Assembly: GCA_005888515.1 (NCBI GenBank)
Contig: VAZR01000088.1
Location: 1 to 8,591, forward strand
Reading direction: 5' to 3'
Length of the DNA stretch: 8,591 bases
Source of the DNA: Alphaproteobacteria bacterium
GTDB lineage: Bacteria; Pseudomonadota; Alphaproteobacteria; ATCC43930; CGMCC-115725
Positions 6,130-8,591 of the stretch are shown here, piece after piece. A program made the translations under genes and the position numbers. The number at the start of each line of letters is the position of its first letter. Positions within the stretch are counted from its first letter, which is position 1. The notes beneath the pieces are model-generated. The model searched no databases. It had not been told where the DNA came from and saw nothing but the letters and a program-made list of their open reading frames with translations.

Positions 6130-6164
6130 TTGGAATTCCGGCTGACAGCTAACTCTCTAGGGCT

Positions 6165-6186
6165 CCGCCGCGAACGCGGCGGTTTT
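6165..6186 (+). terminator. Rho-independent terminator of rpsU
   Basis: A perfect 8-bp GC stem, CCGCCGCG with CGCGGCGG, encloses AA (in practice 7 bp with a 4-nt loop) and is followed at once by TTTT. It lies 76 nt past the rpsU stop and only 8 nt before the first possible ATG of the next gene. This argues that the downstream gene has its own promoter or starts further in. Confidence 0.82.
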
Positions 6187-6224
6187 GCGTTCCTATGCAG
6201 CATCGAACTGGGCTAAGAGCAGCT

Positions 6225-6710
6225 ATGGTCGCCTATGATGAAGAGAAACTAAAGAAGATGGCCGTGGCGCAGCGCTGGCAGCTATACCGAAATGCGCGCA
6301 TCGCATTGACAAGTGGCGGACAGAAAGGCTTCCAAGCGAAAGAAATTATCGAGCTTATCGAGTCATCCGGCCTGCCGTTTTATGAGGGCGGTGGTCTCAC
6401 CGAAGACGATCCCATTTACCGTCGGATGGTTGACATTGTGCATTCCGCCGAAGGTAAACGGGCTGCCCTAGCCTCAGTAGAGGCAGGCTGGCCGGCGCTC
6501 TGCGGGGTTGACCAATTGCTGAGGGAAGCACTCGGCGCGCACTACGGAAAGCATGACCTCGGTACGGCGACCGCCGGGGATCTTGTTGCCAAACTCATGC
6601 GCAGTCTCGGGTATGAGGAAGCAGGGAACGGCACGTGTCCACCGGATTGCGTCGCACGCACGGGCATCAAATGGCGTCCCAAAAACCGGCGCGCTACTCC
6701 AGCGCCTTGA
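6225..6710 (+). CDS. Hypothetical protein (161 aa), family not recognised
   Basis: I do not recognise this family. The product is soluble-looking, with no signal peptide or membrane segment. It has a charged N-terminal helix (MVAYDEEKLKKMAVAQRW), a helix-turn segment AKEIIELIESSGLP followed by a Gly/acidic loop (EGGGLTEDDP) at about 46-67, another helical stretch ending WPALCGVDQLL, and a C-terminal region with GTATAGDLVAKLMRSLGY. A CPPDC motif and a basic tail (KWRPKNRR) come last. The ATG at 6225 is chosen for the AAGAG upstream; an in-frame ATG at 6195 lies only 8 nt after the rpsU terminator and has no ribosome binding site. Base composition differs from neighbours: hand counts give 55% and 47% GC for bases 6241-6300 and 6301-6360, against 68% for 4201-4260. 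The 3' end overlaps that of pntB by 17 bp. The open frame with protein-like composition suggests a real gene, possibly acquired. Confidence 0.75.
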   Translation: MVAYDEEKLKKMAVAQRWQLYRNARIALTSGGQKGFQAKEIIELIESSGLPFYEGGGLTEDDPIYRRMVDIVHSAEGKRAALASVEAGWPALCGVDQLLREALGAHYGKHDLGTATAGDLVAKLMRSLGYEEAGNGTCPPDCVARTGIKWRPKNRRATPAP

Positions 6711-8088
6711 CGATCTCTTCGCACATCTTCTTGGCGTCGCCGAACAGCATCATCGTGTTGTCGCGGTAGAACAGCTCGTTCTCCACGCCGGCATAGCCCG
6801 AGGCCATCGAGCGCTTGACGAACAGCACGGTCTTGGCGCGCTCGACATCGAGGATCGGCATACCGTATATCGGCGAGGTCGGATCGGTTTTCGCCGCCGG
6901 ATTGGTTACGTCATTGGCGCCGATGACAAAGGCGACATCGGTCGAGGCGAAATCGCGGTTGATCTCGTCGAGCTCGAACACCTCGTCATACGATACATGG
7001 GCTTCGGCCAACAGCACGTTCATATGGCCCGGCATGCGGCCCGCCACCGGATGGATCGCGTAGCGCACCGATACGCCTTCCTTTTTCAGAATATCGGCCA
7101 TCTCGCGCAACGCGTGCTGCGCCTGCGCCACCGCCATCCCATAGCCCGGCACGATGATCACCGAGCCGGCATTCTTCAGGATGAACGCCGCGTCCTCGGC
7201 GCTGCCCGATTTGACCAGCCGGTCCGCTCCCCCAGCCGCTGCAGGCGCGGCGCCGCCCTCGGTCCCAAAACCGCCCAGGATCACGTTGAAGATCGAGCGG
7301 TTCATGCCCTTGCACATGATGTAGCTGAGGATCGCGCCCGATGAGCCGACCAGCGCGCCGGTGATGATCAAGAGCGTATTCGACAGCGTGAAGCCGATGC
7401 CGCAGGCCGCCCATCCCGAATAGGAGTTCAGCATCGAGATGACGACCGGCATGTCGGCGCCGCCGATCGGCACGATCAGCAAAAACCCAAAGGCGAGCGA
7501 CAGCAGCACAAGAAGCAGGAACAGACCGCCCGACTCGGTCAGCACGAACAGCACAATGAGCACGATCAGCAGGACGCCGAGCGCGAGGTTGAGCAGGTGC
7601 TGGCCCGGGAAGATGAGCGGCCGCCCCGACACGAGCCCCTGCAATTTGGCAAAGGCGACAACCGAGCCCGTAAACGTGATTGCGCCGATCGTCAGCCCGA
7701 TCGCCATCTCGACGAGGCTGGCCCGCTCGATCGCGCCGCGCACGCCGATGCCGTAGGCTTCGGGCTCGCCGAACGCGGCGGTGGCGACGCAGACCGCGGC
7801 AAGACCGACAAGGCTGTGAAAGGCAGCGACCAGCTGCGGCAGCGCCGTCATCTGGATCTGGCGCGCGATGTAGGCGCCGACCGCGCCGCCGATCACGATG
7901 CCGAGAAGGATCAGCCAGTAGCTGACGATTTGCGGCATCGCCAGCGTCGTCAGGATCGCGATCGCCATCCCGACAATGCCGAAAATGTTGCCGCCGCGCG
8001 CCGTCTCCGGCGACGACAGGCCCCGGAGCGCCATGATGAAGCAGATCGAGGCGACCAGATAAAGGAGCGCCGAGACGCTTTCGGTCAT
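6694..8088 (-). CDS. pntB: NAD(P) transhydrogenase subunit beta, PntB
   Basis: PntB is the beta subunit of the proton-translocating transhydrogenase in the cytoplasmic membrane, which uses the proton gradient to drive NADPH formation from NADH. The 464-residue protein (family norm about 460) begins MTESVSALLYLVASICFIMA and has a series of hydrophobic spans over about the first 270 residues. A soluble NADP(H)-binding domain III follows, with VIIVPGYGMAVAQAQHAL near 309, HPVAGRMPGHMNVLLAEA, FVIGANDVTNPAA near 384, and KRSMASGYAGVENELFY near 425. The ATG at 8088 is preceded by AGAGGA and follows pntAB by 20 bp. Longer in-frame extensions to 8325 overlap pntAB and are spurious. No terminator is visible after it; its 3' end overlaps the opposing gene by 17 bp. 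Confidence 0.96.
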   Translation of the reverse strand: MTESVSALLYLVASICFIMALRGLSSPETARGGNIFGIVGMAIAILTTLAMPQIVSYWLILLGIVIGGAVGAYIARQIQMTALPQLVAAFHSLVGLAAVCVATAAFGEPEAYGIGVRGAIERASLVEMAIGLTIGAITFTGSVVAFAKLQGLVSGRPLIFPGQHLLNLALGVLLIVLIVLFVLTESGGLFLLLVLLSLAFGFLLIVPIGGADMPVVISMLNSYSGWAACGIGFTLSNTLLIITGALVGSSGAILSYIMCKGMNRSIFNVILGGFGTEGGAAPAAAGGADRLVKSGSAEDAAFILKNAGSVIIVPGYGMAVAQAQHALREMADILKKEGVSVRYAIHPVAGRMPGHMNVLLAEAHVSYDEVFELDEINRDFASTDVAFVIGANDVTNPAAKTDPTSPIYGMPILDVERAKTVLFVKRSMASGYAGVENELFYRDNTMMLFGDAKKMCEEIVKALE

Positions 8089-8108
8089 GGTGGTCCTCTG
8101 GCGCCGCG

Positions 8109-8516
8109 CTATTTCTTGCGCTGGAACATCTGCAGCATCCGCTGCGTGACAATGAAGCCGCCGAAGATGTTGACGGCGGCCAAGGTCACGGCGACGAAGC
8201 CCATGATTTTGGCGAAGCTCATCCCGGCCGGACCGGCGGCGATCAGCGCACCGACGATAATGACGCTGGAAATTGCGTTGGTGACGCTCATCAGTGGCGA
8301 GTGCAAGGCCGGCGTCACCCGCCACACGACGTAGTAGCCGACAAAGACAGCGAGCGCGAACACCGTCAGCTCGAAGACGAACGGCGTCCCAGCATGCGAC
8401 GCCGGGTGCGCCGATAGTGTCAGCTGTTGCGCCAGGTTGTCGAGATTGCGGGCGAGCGCCCCGGCATCGCCGGCGAGCTCGCCAGCGCGTTGGGCGAGCG
8501 ATGCGGGATCGGCCAT
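8109..8516 (-). CDS. pntAB: NAD(P) transhydrogenase subunit alpha part 2, PntAB (membrane part)
   Basis: This 135-residue protein is the membrane portion of the transhydrogenase alpha subunit, encoded separately from the NAD-binding part as in Rhodospirillum rubrum. A hydrophilic N-terminal stretch of about 45 residues, rich in Ala and Leu, precedes three or four hydrophobic spans. The first is FELTVFALAVFVGYYVVW. Then comes the conserved VTPALHSPLMSVTNAISS loop into the next helix, SVIIVGALIAAG, and finally GFVAVTLAAVNIFGGFIVT, ending in a basic tail (FQRKK). The start ATG has GGAGAGG just upstream. It lies 10 bp after the pntAA stop and 20 bp before pntB, giving an operon in the order pntAA-pntAB-pntB. 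Confidence 0.94.
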   Translation of the reverse strand: MADPASLAQRAGELAGDAGALARNLDNLAQQLTLSAHPASHAGTPFVFELTVFALAVFVGYYVVWRVTPALHSPLMSVTNAISSVIIVGALIAAGPAGMSFAKIMGFVAVTLAAVNIFGGFIVTQRMLQMFQRKK

Positions 8517-8526
8517 ATCCTCTCCG

Positions 8527-8591
8527 TCAGCCGGTCGGTTCCGCAGCGGCTGGCACGGTGACAGGTTCCGGCGCCAGCGCCAGCGCCGGGT
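8527..8591 (-). CDS. pntAA: NAD(P) transhydrogenase subunit alpha part 1, PntAA, C-terminal tail only
   Basis: Only the last 21 codons and the stop are in the window; the frame reads PALALAPEPVTVPAAAEPTG then TGA. There is no diagnostic motif in this Ala/Pro-rich tail. The call rests on position: it ends 10 bp before pntAB on the same strand, and the NAD(H)-binding alpha-1 chain is expected there in a split pntA arrangement. Such chains often end in a flexible Ala/Pro segment, which fits. Confidence 0.7.
   Translation of the reverse strand, partial: PALALAPEPVTVPAAAEPTG

Noticed and set aside
5766..6140. An exact 12-bp inverted repeat, CTTGGAATTCCG, brackets rpsU (5766-5777 and 6129-6140), which could look like ends of a mobile unit.
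   Set aside because: Its core GGAATTCC is itself palindromic, and a few exact 12-bp pairs are expected by chance in a window this size. There are no target duplications or transposase.
6986..8152. A 388-codon minus-strand frame and several plus-strand frames over pntB.
   Set aside because: They are Arg/His/Asp-rich shadow translations; the pntB frame carries the transmembrane and NADP-binding motifs.
8089..8325. An N-terminal extension of pntB to an upstream ATG at 8325.
   Set aside because: The added residues come from pntAB read out of frame, and the ATG at 8088 has its own ribosome binding site and matches the family start.

Overview
The window reads as ordinary chromosome of a GC-rich alphaproteobacterium, most like the Rhodospirillales and relatives. 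Four things point there: a COQ9-family gene (a family otherwise seen mainly in mitochondria-bearing eukaryotes), a proton-translocating transhydrogenase whose alpha chain is split into two genes, two small DUF465/YdcH proteins, and dispersed palindromic intergenic repeats of the kind common in this class. Assignment below class level is inference.

Left part (1-1300): the C-terminal half of an acyl-CoA synthetase on the plus strand. It is followed by about 290 bp without a gene, holding two palindromic repeats and a strong bidirectional terminator. A 55-codon DUF465/YdcH gene on the minus strand then follows, with an excellent ribosome binding site.

Centre-left (1300-4520): ubiX (flavin prenyltransferase) converges on a TIGR02444-family gene with 3 bp between them. 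A second DUF465/YdcH gene follows on the plus strand, then purE-purK. The latter overlap by one base (TGATG) and carry out the two steps of bacterial AIR-to-CAIR conversion in purine synthesis.

Centre-right (4521-6190): a minus-strand pair, def (peptide deformylase) followed by a COQ9-family gene, overlaps in ATGA. The pair converges on purK. Divergent from def is rpsU (ribosomal protein S21) with a GTG start, a dispersed repeat after its stop codon, and a clear rho-independent terminator.

Right part (6190-8591): an unrecognised 161-residue protein of visibly lower GC lies between rpsU and the pnt operon, overlapping the 3' end of pntB on the other strand by 17 bp. The pnt operon (minus strand) runs pntAA (only its C-terminal tail is in the window), pntAB, pntB and encodes the membrane NAD(P) transhydrogenase.

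The genes are mainly housekeeping: translation (rpsU, def), purine synthesis (purEK), quinone and redox metabolism (ubiX, COQ9, pnt), and fatty or organic acid activation. I found no CRISPR array, transposase, integrase, tRNA, rRNA, phage gene or toxin-antitoxin pair. I see no convincing new biological system. The items most worth checking are the unrecognised gene at 6225, the def-COQ9 coupling, and the two DUF465 paralogues.
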